Source: Paenibacillus sp.
Lineage (GTDB): Bacteria > Bacillota > Bacilli > Paenibacillales > NBRC-103111
DNA length: 6,780 nucleotides
Direction: 5' to 3'
Assembly (NCBI GenBank): GCA_029239545.1
Contig: JARBUQ010000256.1
Coordinates: forward strand, 1-6,780
Shown one piece after another: positions 1 through 6,746 of this stretch (position 1 is the first letter of the stretch; each line of letters starts with the position of its first letter). Made by a program: the position numbers and the translations under genes. Under the pieces are notes generated by a model. The model was not told where the DNA came from, made no database searches, and was given only the letters and a program-made list of their open reading frames with translations.

Positions 1-840
1 GTCACGGCTTCCATCAGCAAGCCCTACTATCATTACCGCAATATTCAGGATGCGTATGAAGAAGCGCTGGAGCTGCTCCAATCCCGCCTGCTGCTCGGCA
101 GTGACATTATGGTAACGCCGACCGCTGCGGAGCAGCTGGTTGTCGTTCAGCAATCGACCCGAGCAATGGTCAAGCGTCAAAAGGCAATTGTTAAGCTAAT
201 CGCTGAAGGAATGACGGACGAAGCCATAACCGAGTTCAATCTGATGATTCAAGAGCTGCCGCTCGCCGCTCCAGCGGCCAAGTCTGTGATTGGCATCTTC
301 ACAAACCTGCTCGCTGAGATTGATCATTGCATCGAGCAGCTAGGCTGGGATTTATCGGAACTGCTCAGCTTGACCGCTTACAGCCGCATTCAGAATGCTG
401 AGTCGCTGGATGAGGTAAGGAATTGGTTCCTGGAGGAATTCTTCCCTGCCTTCCGATCCCGTCATGAACGCTTGAACGTCTCCCAGCAAACCAAGCTTAT
501 ACAGCAGGTGATCACCTACATCCATGAGCATTCAGAGCAGGAATGCTCCCTTCAGGAAGCCGCGCGAAGATGCGGATTGTCAGCTTCACAGCTCAGCCGA
601 ATCTTCAAGGAAGAGATGCATCATAACTTCATCGATTACGTGATGGAACACCGGATGTCCAAGGCCAAGGAATGGCTTGCTCATTCCAGTATGCCGATCA
701 AGGACATAGCCGAGCGATTGCAGTACACGAATACCCAGAACTTCTCTCGGGCATTCAAACAATGCACTGGCAAATCACCGGGACAATATCGGGAATCCGC
801 ACGCTCTTCGAATCAGGCGATTATGCCTGATGCCTTGTAA
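1..840 (+). CDS. AraC-family transcriptional regulator, 3' part (5' end outside window)
   Basis: The reading frame is open from base 1, so this is the last 279 residues of a longer protein; the ATG at 109 is internal. The C-terminal 100 residues (about 166-265 of the visible part) are a typical AraC DNA-binding domain: a first helix-turn-helix at about 183-206 (SLQEAARRCGLSASQLSRIF), a second at about 232-257 (IKDIAERLQY..NFSRAFKQ), then the family signature KSPGQYR. The visible N-terminal stretch, with SKPYYHYRNIQDAYEEALE, resembles the end of the GGDEF-like region found before the DNA-binding domain in large Paenibacillus regulators. These are either YesN-type response regulators or membrane-anchored sensors with an extracellular domain; the missing N-terminus prevents a choice. 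Its position before a sugar transport operon suggests that it activates that operon in response to the sugar. The DNA-binding assignment is secure; the target is inferred. Confidence 0.93.
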   Translation, partial: VTASISKPYYHYRNIQDAYEEALELLQSRLLLGSDIMVTPTAAEQLVVVQQSTRAMVKRQKAIVKLIAEGMTDEAITEFNLMIQELPLAAPAAKSVIGIFTNLLAEIDHCIEQLGWDLSELLSLTAYSRIQNAESLDEVRNWFLEEFFPAFRSRHERLNVSQQTKLIQQVITYIHEHSEQECSLQEAARRCGLSASQLSRIFKEEMHHNFIDYVMEHRMSKAKEWLAHSSMPIKDIAERLQYTNTQNFSRAFKQCTGKSPGQYRESARSSNQAIMPDAL

Positions 841-849
841 ATGATAACG

Positions 850-892
850 ACAAAGAACCTCTGGAGCAGAGATTGCTCCAGAGGTTCTTTGT
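850..892 (+). terminator. Intrinsic terminator of the regulator gene
   Basis: A perfect inverted repeat begins 9 bases after the regulator's stop codon: arms 850-868 and 874-892 (19 base pairs) around the 5-base loop GAGAT. The GC-rich core CCTCTGGAGCA/TGCTCCAGAGG is followed by the T-rich run TTCTTTGTT, part of which pairs with the upstream A-rich arm. This is the normal form of a rho-independent terminator. It separates the regulator from the transporter operon, so the operon needs its own promoter. Confidence 0.88.
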
Positions 893-1011
893 TGCTGCCT
901 TCCGACACCTCGATTCAAACTTCTGGCTATCCCGCCTCCTATCTAAGCATCCTTAAACCCTGCTGCCTAAACACTTATCGGGTTTCCCTTTCTAATGCCG
1001 ACAGGACATGT

Positions 1012-1047
1012 ATCCCTATTTGCAGAGAGCGATCTTTATTTGCGCAG
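1012..1047 (+). repeat. Two-copy direct repeat, candidate activator binding site
   Basis: Bases 1012-1027 and 1032-1047 share the pattern ATC-N2-TATTTGC-N2-AG, 12 of 16 positions identical, including the 7-base core TATTTGC (1017-1023 and 1037-1043). The repeat period is 20 bp, about two helical turns, and the second copy ends 3 bases before the proposed -35 element at 1051. AraC-family activators typically bind direct repeats about two turns apart next to or overlapping the -35 region. The repeat and geometry are seen directly; binding by the upstream regulator is inferred. Confidence 0.45.
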
Positions 1048-1050
1048 CAC

Positions 1051-1078
1051 TTGATAAAAATGGATTGTTTACTGTTAT
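1051..1078 (+). promoter_or_regulatory. Candidate sigma-A promoter of the transport operon
   Basis: TTGATA at 1051-1056 (5 of 6 to the -35 consensus) is followed after 16 bases by TGTTAT at 1073-1078 (4 of 6 to the -10 consensus). A second possible -10 is TATCAT at 1092-1097 (5 of 6), but it has no recognisable -35 element. The weak -10 fits a promoter that needs an activator. The rest of the 893-1130 gap shows no convincing gene or RNA structure. Confidence 0.4.
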
Positions 1079-1130
1079 TGCTTACCCTGTCTATCATGAG
1101 GCTACAACCCATTCATAAGGAGGGCCGTAA

Positions 1131-2099
1131 ATGGCATCGCTTACAAAACGCATTCCAGAACCTTCAACGGCTCAGCATGTGAAAAGGCGGAATAACAACT
1201 CCATCGGCCGCAAGCTGTGGAACAGCCGCTATATGTACGCATTTGTACTTCCGGGAACATTGTTTTTTCTAATTTACAAGTATGTTCCACTGCTCGGTTC
1301 GATTATCGCCTTTCAGGATTACAGTCCATTCCAGGGGTTCTTACACAGCGATTGGGTCGGATTCGATCACTTCAAGCGAATCTTCGAAAATCCGGAGGTC
1401 GTGCAGGTTCTCATCAATACCCTAACCCTCTCGTTCCTGCAAATCGCATTTGCTTTCCCGGTACCCATCTTGCTCGCGCTTATGCTCAATGAGGTTCGTC
1501 ATGAATGGGTCAAAAGATTGCTGCAGTCGTTTATTTACTTGCCCCACTTCCTGTCATGGGTCGTGGTCATTGGGCTCGTGACGATTTTCTTAAGAAGTGA
1601 CGGGTTAGTCAACAACCTGACTGAACATCTATTCGGCTGGGAGTCCGTGCAATTCCTGCAGCTTCCATGGTTGTTCAAGCCGCTTCTTGTGCTCGAAATT
1701 ATATGGAAGGAAGCCGGATGGGGCACGATCGTATTTCTCGCTGCAATTGCAGGAGTGAATCCGGAGTTATATGAAGCATCCATTGTGGACGGAGCCGGAC
1801 GCTGGCGCAGAGTGTGGCATATTACATTGCCCGCCATCCGCAGCACGATCATTATTTTACTCATTCTGAGACTCGGGACGGTGCTGGATAACGGATTCGA
1901 GCAAATCTTCCTCATGCTGAATCCCTATGTGGAGGAAGTAGGCAATGTACTGGACACTTATGTGTATTACAAAGGGATTCTGCAATCAGACTTCAGCTTC
2001 GCCACTGCAGTTGGTCTTTTCAAATCTGTGGTCGGGCTCATACTGGTCGTGTCAGCGAACCGATTGGCCAAACGCTTCGGGGAAGATGGAATCTACTAG
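1131..2099 (+). CDS. ABC sugar transporter permease, LplB type
   Basis: A 322-residue inner-membrane permease of the binding-protein-dependent sugar transport family, LplB branch (the branch often annotated as putative aldouronate transport permease). It should form the membrane channel together with the next gene's product. About six hydrophobic segments are visible, near residues 34-60, 93-120, 136-155, 184-208, 235-250 and 290-310. The cytoplasmic loop that docks the ATPase is present at residues 215-234 (EASIVDGAG...ITLP), matching the EAA consensus EAAxxDGA. The C-terminus GEDGIY is typical of LplB proteins, and the length is normal. The start is set by AAGGAGG at 1117-1123, 7 bases before the ATG. 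It is the first gene of the operon, 40 bases before the next. Family assignment is firm; the transported sugar is not known. Confidence 0.95.
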   Translation: MASLTKRIPEPSTAQHVKRRNNNSIGRKLWNSRYMYAFVLPGTLFFLIYKYVPLLGSIIAFQDYSPFQGFLHSDWVGFDHFKRIFENPEVVQVLINTLTLSFLQIAFAFPVPILLALMLNEVRHEWVKRLLQSFIYLPHFLSWVVVIGLVTIFLRSDGLVNNLTEHLFGWESVQFLQLPWLFKPLLVLEIIWKEAGWGTIVFLAAIAGVNPELYEASIVDGAGRWRRVWHITLPAIRSTIIILLILRLGTVLDNGFEQIFLMLNPYVEEVGNVLDTYVYYKGILQSDFSFATAVGLFKSVVGLILVVSANRLAKRFGEDGIY

Positions 2100-2139
2100 A
2101 TACGATTTATGCTTGGATCATGCTTAAGGAGGAATTCAC

Positions 2140-3012
2140 ATGCATCACCGTACTTGGCTGGATCGAATCGCAGATGGAGTGATCTTAATTATCCTCCTCC
2201 TGGTAGCGGCCGCTATGATTATCCCGTTTGTTTATATATTCTCAATCTCCTTCTCCTCTATGGAAGAATACTTGCGCCGCACGTTCATACTGTGGCCGGA
2301 GCGTTGGGTGACAAGCGCCTACCAATACATTTTATCAAATGATCGATTCGTAAAATCGGTTGGCATCACAGCTTACATCACGGTGGTAGGCACCCTGCTC
2401 AATTTGGCTTTTACAACCACGATGGCTTATGGTCTGTCGCGCAAATTTTATGGACGCAAGGTGTTTCTATTCATGGTGCTCTTCACCTTCCTGTTCAGTG
2501 CGGGAATTATTCCTACCTATCTGATCGTAAAAGCAACTGGTTTGCTGAACTCAGTTTGGGCGCTTATCATCCCTGTACTCATCAGCCCTTGGAACCTTAT
2601 CGTGTTCTCGCAATTTTTCAAGAGCATTCCAGAGGAGCTTAATGAAGCTGCGCTTATTGACGGGGCTGGCCCCTTTACCGTATTCGGACGCATTATCCTG
2701 CCGCTGTCCAAGCCGGCATTGGCAACTTTCGGCTTATTCTACGCCGTCTCTCACTGGAATGCCTATTTCTCGGGTATTCTCTACATCAGCAATCCGAAGT
2801 TATGGCCGATCCAAGTGCTGCTCCGGCAAATTGTGGTAGTCAACGATACGAGCTCGCTCACTATGACCGAGCAGGTGCTCTCCGACCCGCCTCCAGCGGA
2901 AACGATCCAGATGGCTGCGATTCTACTTGCAACCGTCCCGATCTTAATCCTATATCCGTTTCTGCAAAAGCACTTTGCCAAAGGGGTGATGATTGGTTCA
3001 GTGAAGGGATAG
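2140..3012 (+). CDS. ABC sugar transporter permease, YtcP type
   Basis: A 290-residue inner-membrane permease of the MalG-like class, YtcP branch, the usual partner of LplB-type permeases. Hydrophobic segments lie near residues 14-37, 72-98, 108-130, 138-158, 192-212 and 256-275. The EAA loop for contact with the ATPase is at residues 169-188 (EAALIDGAG...IILP). The C-terminal ending HFAKGVMIGSVKG is characteristic of YtcP proteins, and the length is normal. AAGGAGG at 2126-2132 lies 7 bases before the ATG and sets the start. The gene follows the first permease after 40 bases, so the two are almost certainly co-transcribed and form a heterodimer. The family call is firm; the substrate is open. 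Confidence 0.95.
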   Translation: MHHRTWLDRIADGVILIILLLVAAAMIIPFVYIFSISFSSMEEYLRRTFILWPERWVTSAYQYILSNDRFVKSVGITAYITVVGTLLNLAFTTTMAYGLSRKFYGRKVFLFMVLFTFLFSAGIIPTYLIVKATGLLNSVWALIIPVLISPWNLIVFSQFFKSIPEELNEAALIDGAGPFTVFGRIILPLSKPALATFGLFYAVSHWNAYFSGILYISNPKLWPIQVLLRQIVVVNDTSSLTMTEQVLSDPPPAETIQMAAILLATVPILILYPFLQKHFAKGVMIGSVKG

Positions 3013-3052
3013 AGCCTTTCTTCAGGAATGGTTCGTCCACCGTGTTTTCATG

Positions 3053-3058
3053 TATACT
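3053..3058 (+). promoter_or_regulatory. Possible -10 element before the binding-protein gene (weak)
   Basis: TATACT matches five of six bases of the -10 consensus and lies in the longest gap of the operon (109 bases, 3013-3121). No convincing -35 element is found 16-18 bases upstream. An internal promoter would explain extra expression of the binding protein, which is normally needed in excess over the permeases, but the sequence support is thin. Confidence 0.15.
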
Positions 3059-3107
3059 GAGGGGACCTGTTTTTCACAAGGAAAGAAGAAGTTGTTCATA
3101 CAAATTT

Positions 3108-3114
3108 GGAGGTG
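3108..3114 (+). promoter_or_regulatory. Ribosome binding site that fixes the binding-protein start at 3122
   Basis: GGAGGTG lies with its GGAGG core 9 bases before the ATG at 3122. An in-frame ATG at 3050 would add 24 residues, has no comparable ribosome binding site, and would bury the lipoprotein signal peptide behind a charged, non-hydrophobic extension. The start at 3122 is therefore preferred. Confidence 0.8.
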
Positions 3115-3121
3115 CCAACGA

Positions 3122-4714
3122 ATGAAGAGCTCATGGATGGTTAAGGTTACAGCAGTGATTGCACTTACTACGGTTATTGCTGCTTGTTCGAAGGACAGCA
3201 CGACAACCGATCCAAGCACACAGCCCAAGCCAAGTGATTCAGGTACAAAAACAGATAATAAAACTTATGATATCGGCTTTATGAATTTTGCCTATACGAT
3301 ATTTCCTGACCCAACTGGTAAAGGCGTTGACGCGGTCAAGCAAAAGTTCAACGCGAACATCAAATCCCAATTCATCCTGCAATCTGACTATAAAGAAAAG
3401 CTGAACGTTATTATGGCCTCAGGCGATATGCCGGATGTAGTAGCGATCAAGGATCTTGATTCCAATTATTACAAATGGGCGAAGCAAGGTGCATTCCTCC
3501 CGCTTGATGACTATTTGAATCAATACGAAACGTTCAAGGCCGTTCCCAAATCCATCTATGACCAATTCCGTGTCAACGGCAAAATTTACAGCATCCCTAT
3601 GTATGCCCCAACTTACACGTTCTCCGGCACGATTCGTCAGGATTGGCTGGATAAGCTGGGCTTGAAGATGCCGACCAATTACAAAGAGCTGCTTGATGTA
3701 GCTATTGCTTTCACCAAAAACGATCCGGACGGAAACGGCAAAGCCGACACGTATGGTTTCGTACTCGGCGAGAACATCTCTCCGACTCATGCTATGGGTG
3801 CTTATTGGTCGCCTGCCTGGTATCACAAGGACAGCAGCGGGAATTTGATTCCCGGGATGATTGGCAAAGGCCGTATGGAAGTGATCGAAACTTTGGCCAA
3901 AGCATACAAGGAAGGCGCAGTTACAAAAGATTTTGCCGTCTTGAACTGGGCCTCCACGAACAAGGAATTTTACTCGGGTAAAGCAGGCATATTCATTGGC
4001 ACACCAACCGGTATGGTCGAAGAATATTACACAGGCTTGCTGAAGGTGAATCCGACTGCAGTTGTAGCTCCTATTCCGTTCTTCGTAGCTCCTGACGGTT
4101 CTCAGGGAAATCCGAATGCCCGCGGGTTCTTCGGACTTACAACTTTATCCGCCAAGCTGAAGAGTGAGCCGGACAAGGTTAAGAAAATTCTGGAAATTCT
4201 TGATTACGGACGCAAATTCATTCCTCTGAAGGACCGCACCCCGCAAAATGAGCAGTTCAACTGGATGATGGGCGGCGAAGGGGTAGGCTACGAGATGAAG
4301 AATGGATTGGCGATACCGAAAGCCGGGCAAGAATCAAGCACACCAATTCAGTACATGCTGCAGCGTCATGAATTCTGGAAGCCTTGGTCACCGAACAATG
4401 AGGCCAACGAATATTCCAAAGCGTCTTACACTTCACCTGAGATGCAGAAATTCATTGCAACCATCGAGGATATGGAGAAGAAATACAACAAGACGCCTTA
4501 CAATGATCCATCCTACACGGTTTACTCCGATACACAGGCACAAAAAGGTGCAGAGCTGGATAAATATTTGATCGGCGAGCAAACCAAGATGATTTCCGGC
4601 CAACGCCCAATTACAGACTGGGATAAAATGATCCAGGAGTGGAAGGATCGCGGAGGCGCGCAAATTATTAAAGAAGTTAATGACGGTATAAAAGAAGCTG
4701 CGGCTGCCAAATAA
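3122..4714 (+). CDS. Extracellular solute-binding lipoprotein of a sugar ABC transporter, LplA type
   Basis: A 530-residue binding protein that should capture an oligosaccharide at the outer face of the membrane and deliver it to the two permeases. The N-terminus is a lipoprotein signal peptide: a short charged start (MKSSWMVK), a hydrophobic core and the lipobox IAAC, with C22 as the lipid-bearing residue, followed by a Ser/Thr/Pro/Lys-rich linker to about residue 48. The mature domain has the typical RQDWLDKLGLKMP segment near 172-184 and a calcium-loop-like motif DPDGNGKADTYG at 201-212, often seen in Gram-positive sugar-binding proteins. The length of more than 500 residues fits the LplA group. 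The next gene follows after 35 bases. The first 24 codons of the longer open frame are excluded because of the ribosome binding site and signal peptide. Family is firm; ligand unknown. Confidence 0.94.
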   Translation: MKSSWMVKVTAVIALTTVIAACSKDSTTTDPSTQPKPSDSGTKTDNKTYDIGFMNFAYTIFPDPTGKGVDAVKQKFNANIKSQFILQSDYKEKLNVIMASGDMPDVVAIKDLDSNYYKWAKQGAFLPLDDYLNQYETFKAVPKSIYDQFRVNGKIYSIPMYAPTYTFSGTIRQDWLDKLGLKMPTNYKELLDVAIAFTKNDPDGNGKADTYGFVLGENISPTHAMGAYWSPAWYHKDSSGNLIPGMIGKGRMEVIETLAKAYKEGAVTKDFAVLNWASTNKEFYSGKAGIFIGTPTGMVEEYYTGLLKVNPTAVVAPIPFFVAPDGSQGNPNARGFFGLTTLSAKLKSEPDKVKKILEILDYGRKFIPLKDRTPQNEQFNWMMGGEGVGYEMKNGLAIPKAGQESSTPIQYMLQRHEFWKPWSPNNEANEYSKASYTSPEMQKFIATIEDMEKKYNKTPYNDPSYTVYSDTQAQKGAELDKYLIGEQTKMISGQRPITDWDKMIQEWKDRGGAQIIKEVNDGIKEAAAAK

Positions 4715-4749
4715 GCGTTCGATATTCCGCTGAAGGAGAACCCGCTATT

Positions 4750-6531
4750 ATGACATCTGGATCAACACAAGCTTCCGACCATCCGGAGAGAAGCTCTGCT
4801 ATCTCACAGATTCAAGCGATATTGGCTGACTTCGTCCCTGTTGCAGCGGACTGGTTAGCGGAGGACGGCTCGTTCTTCCACCCTTACGAAACGATATACA
4901 GTGAGAATTATGCACCTGCTAATGCGGCCGTTTTGTTCGCGGCCGTGTACCGGAACTCGGGGGACGCTTCTGTCCTCCGGCTGCTCCGAGCAGCACTTGA
5001 CCGCTCGGTTGTTCTGCTGCAGGACCGAACGGTCAGTCCTTTCTGCCGCGTCTTCCTCATCCATTACAGCCTGATGGCCATCACTTTCCTGGATGGTCAA
5101 GACAAGGAAGAAGCAGCACAGCAATACGGTGCCTTCATGGCCGCATATGAGGATGATTGCCTCATCGTTAATACGAACTGCGCTGCTCTGCAGTGGGGCA
5201 CTGAGCTGTTATTGGAAGCACTGGACTATCGCAAGGCTGATATTGAGCATCTCCGCAGACGCTTGGCATTCATTAAACATGCTCAGTTGGAATCCGGCTT
5301 TATCAACGATGAGATCAGCGAGCTGGCGGAGCATGATGGCATGCCTATTGCCTACCATGCGTTCACATGTTTTATTCTGACCAGCACCATCAGTGTGATG
5401 CCGGAATGGAAACAATCGCATGCTCCCCTGCTTGCTGGAGCGCAACAGCTCATATCGAATGGCTTAGGATGGCTGAATAATACGATCTCATCAGACGGTA
5501 CATTCGCCATGGTGGAGCGAAGCAGCCATCAGACATTTACATGGGGCGCATTCGCAACTTTATACGTTTATTCCGGCATGCAGGATGAGAGCATGCTGGA
5601 CCGAATCATTAAATATTGGCTTCCCTACCGACATCGTGATGGCAGTCTGGGATGCACACCTAACACGTTGCCGCACTCTCTAAGAGCGGGATACGAATCG
5701 TATACTCATCTGAATATGTATAATTTGTTAGGGCTAACCGGACTCGCAACCGCCAGTCTGCTTCTGGAACGCGGGCTAATCGTGCAAGCAGACCTACATC
5801 TGTCTGTGAACAGCAGTTATGTGGACACAGCAAGCGGATATGCCTTCATCAGACGCGGAGATGACTTCTTCGGCTGCACGCTGCGCATGCACAACCGGCA
5901 ATATGCCCCTGCGATGCAAGGCTTCCATTATCGGTTAGCCGGAAGCAAGCTTCCTCTGGCAGAGCCGCGCTTGACCGGCCATCAGCAGAGCAGAAAGAGT
6001 CACGTTCAGGACGGAGTCTGGGAGGGCTATCTGCTGAGCGGGGGTGAAGCAGCAGGAGATGGAGGAGTGATGGAGACAGACGAATCAGATCATTTGGTAT
6101 ATCCTGACTCCATGGTAAACGCTGATCTTGCATCTATCCCGGACGGCTTCCAGCTTGTTCATGAAGATGAGCAGCTGCGCTGCGCCAAGACGATTCAACT
6201 GCTCGAGAATGGTTTCGCCTGGGATTATGAGCTTGCTCTGAAGCACTCGTTCCGCTCCTGCGAGCATGTCATCTCTCTCCTTGTTCACGATGGCGAGCAC
6301 GCGCTTCATATTCGCAAGGAAAGCGCTCAGCGCCTTACGCTGACGTTCGCCGGCAAACGCTATACGCTGGAGTGCGAGGCTGCCGCAGACATGAACATGA
6401 GGCTTGAGCGCTCGCTGCTGTCAGTCAGCGGGGTATCCGCTCAGCTGCGCATTCTACTTGAAGCGCCGCTGGCCGGGGCTTCCCATGTTGTAAGCTGGCG
6501 CACGACGCTGCGCAAGCTGCCTGTACAGTAG
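4750..6531 (+). CDS. Uncharacterised protein, possible alpha/alpha-toroid carbohydrate-active enzyme
   Basis: A 593-residue protein that I cannot assign to a named family with certainty. The N-terminal part (about 15-345) is rich in helices with repeated aromatic and hydrophobic patterns, as in alpha/alpha-toroid enzymes. The C-terminal part (about 348-590) is beta-rich (for example AKTIQLLENGFAWDYELAL, LTLTFAGKRYTLE), as in the beta-sandwich of such enzymes. This layout is shared by heparinase II/III-like and other toroid polysaccharide lyases and by some glycoside hydrolases. Polar residues that could form an active site include N141, N143, Y202, H203, and Y315, Y318, H320, N322 and Y324. 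There is no signal peptide (MTSGSTQASDHPERSS), so it should act in the cytoplasm. AAGGAG at 4733-4738, 11 bases before the ATG, sets the start, and it is last in the operon, 35 bases after the binding protein. Processing of the imported sugar is the best guess; reaction and substrate are unknown. Confidence 0.85.
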   Translation: MTSGSTQASDHPERSSAISQIQAILADFVPVAADWLAEDGSFFHPYETIYSENYAPANAAVLFAAVYRNSGDASVLRLLRAALDRSVVLLQDRTVSPFCRVFLIHYSLMAITFLDGQDKEEAAQQYGAFMAAYEDDCLIVNTNCAALQWGTELLLEALDYRKADIEHLRRRLAFIKHAQLESGFINDEISELAEHDGMPIAYHAFTCFILTSTISVMPEWKQSHAPLLAGAQQLISNGLGWLNNTISSDGTFAMVERSSHQTFTWGAFATLYVYSGMQDESMLDRIIKYWLPYRHRDGSLGCTPNTLPHSLRAGYESYTHLNMYNLLGLTGLATASLLLERGLIVQADLHLSVNSSYVDTASGYAFIRRGDDFFGCTLRMHNRQYAPAMQGFHYRLAGSKLPLAEPRLTGHQQSRKSHVQDGVWEGYLLSGGEAAGDGGVMETDESDHLVYPDSMVNADLASIPDGFQLVHEDEQLRCAKTIQLLENGFAWDYELALKHSFRSCEHVISLLVHDGEHALHIRKESAQRLTLTFAGKRYTLECEAAADMNMRLERSLLSVSGVSAQLRILLEAPLAGASHVVSWRTTLRKLPVQ

Positions 6532-6570
6532 GAAGCAGCATTCAATGCTGAAGAGGTTTTTGTTGGTTGG

Positions 6571-6604
6571 CAATACCAGGTCTCCCCATGGAGGCCTGGT
6601 ATTG
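6571..6604 (+). terminator. Probable terminator of the transport operon
   Basis: A near-perfect inverted repeat lies 39 bases after the last operon gene. Arms CAATACCAGG (6571-6580) and CCTGGTATTG (6595-6604) pair exactly, and CTCC/GGAG closes the top after one T-G wobble, giving a 15-pair stem with the 4-base loop CCAT. The GC-rich upper stem is followed by TATTGTCTGTATT, which is T-rich but interrupted, so termination may be less efficient than at 850-892. A small CAGCA/TGCTG hairpin at 6536-6550 precedes it. Confidence 0.65.
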
Positions 6605-6712
6605 TCTGTATTGCAAGCAAACTAAAGAGTGTCCGCGTGCAGGTCAAAAACAGTGGTTTTGGAGGGACGGAACGTGTGTCCGCATCGGCTTGCTAAACTA
6701 ACTTCAAGTACA

Positions 6713-6728
6713 AATCAAATGTTTGATT
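6713..6728 (+). promoter_or_regulatory. Palindrome before the last gene, candidate operator
   Basis: AATCAAA and TTTGATT form an exact inverted repeat around a 2-base centre (TG). A third half-site, TCAAA at 6728-6732, makes an overlapping TTTGA-T-TCAAA palindrome. The element ends just before the ribosome binding site of the gene starting at 6747. Short, AT-rich, symmetric sites in this position are typical of operators bound by small dimeric repressors such as TetR-family proteins. The symmetry is seen; the regulator is unknown. Confidence 0.4.
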
Positions 6729-6746
6729 CAAAAAGGTGGAAATGAG

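Noticed and set aside
842..855. Partial match to a CcpA catabolite-control site (TGATAACGACAAAG)
   Set aside because: The left half fits, but three fixed positions in the right half do not, and the site overlaps the regulator's terminator rather than a promoter.
841..1182. Open frame of 113 codons on the + strand after the regulator
   Set aside because: It starts directly on the terminator hairpin, has no ribosome binding site, has no protein-like composition, and overlaps the start of the first permease.
1535..1915. Open frame of 126 codons on the - strand
   Set aside because: It lies wholly inside the first permease gene, including its EAA loop, and has no features of its own.
3050..3121. 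Upstream in-frame start for the binding protein
   Set aside because: It lacks a good ribosome binding site and would place 24 charged, non-conserved residues before a clear lipoprotein signal peptide; the start at 3122 has GGAGG at correct spacing.
3419..3826. Open frame of 135 codons on the - strand
   Set aside because: It lies wholly inside the binding-protein gene and looks like an antisense shadow of its codon pattern; no ribosome binding site or recognisable motif was seen.
6644..6657. Small AAAAC/GTTTT hairpin in the last intergenic region
   Set aside because: A 5-pair, AT-rich stem without a following T run is too weak to call a terminator or a structured RNA.
6629..6683. GTGTCCGC occurs twice, 47 bases apart (6629-6636 and 6676-6683)
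   Set aside because: Eight bases is short, the flanks do not match, and the spacing does not suggest a known element; probably chance.
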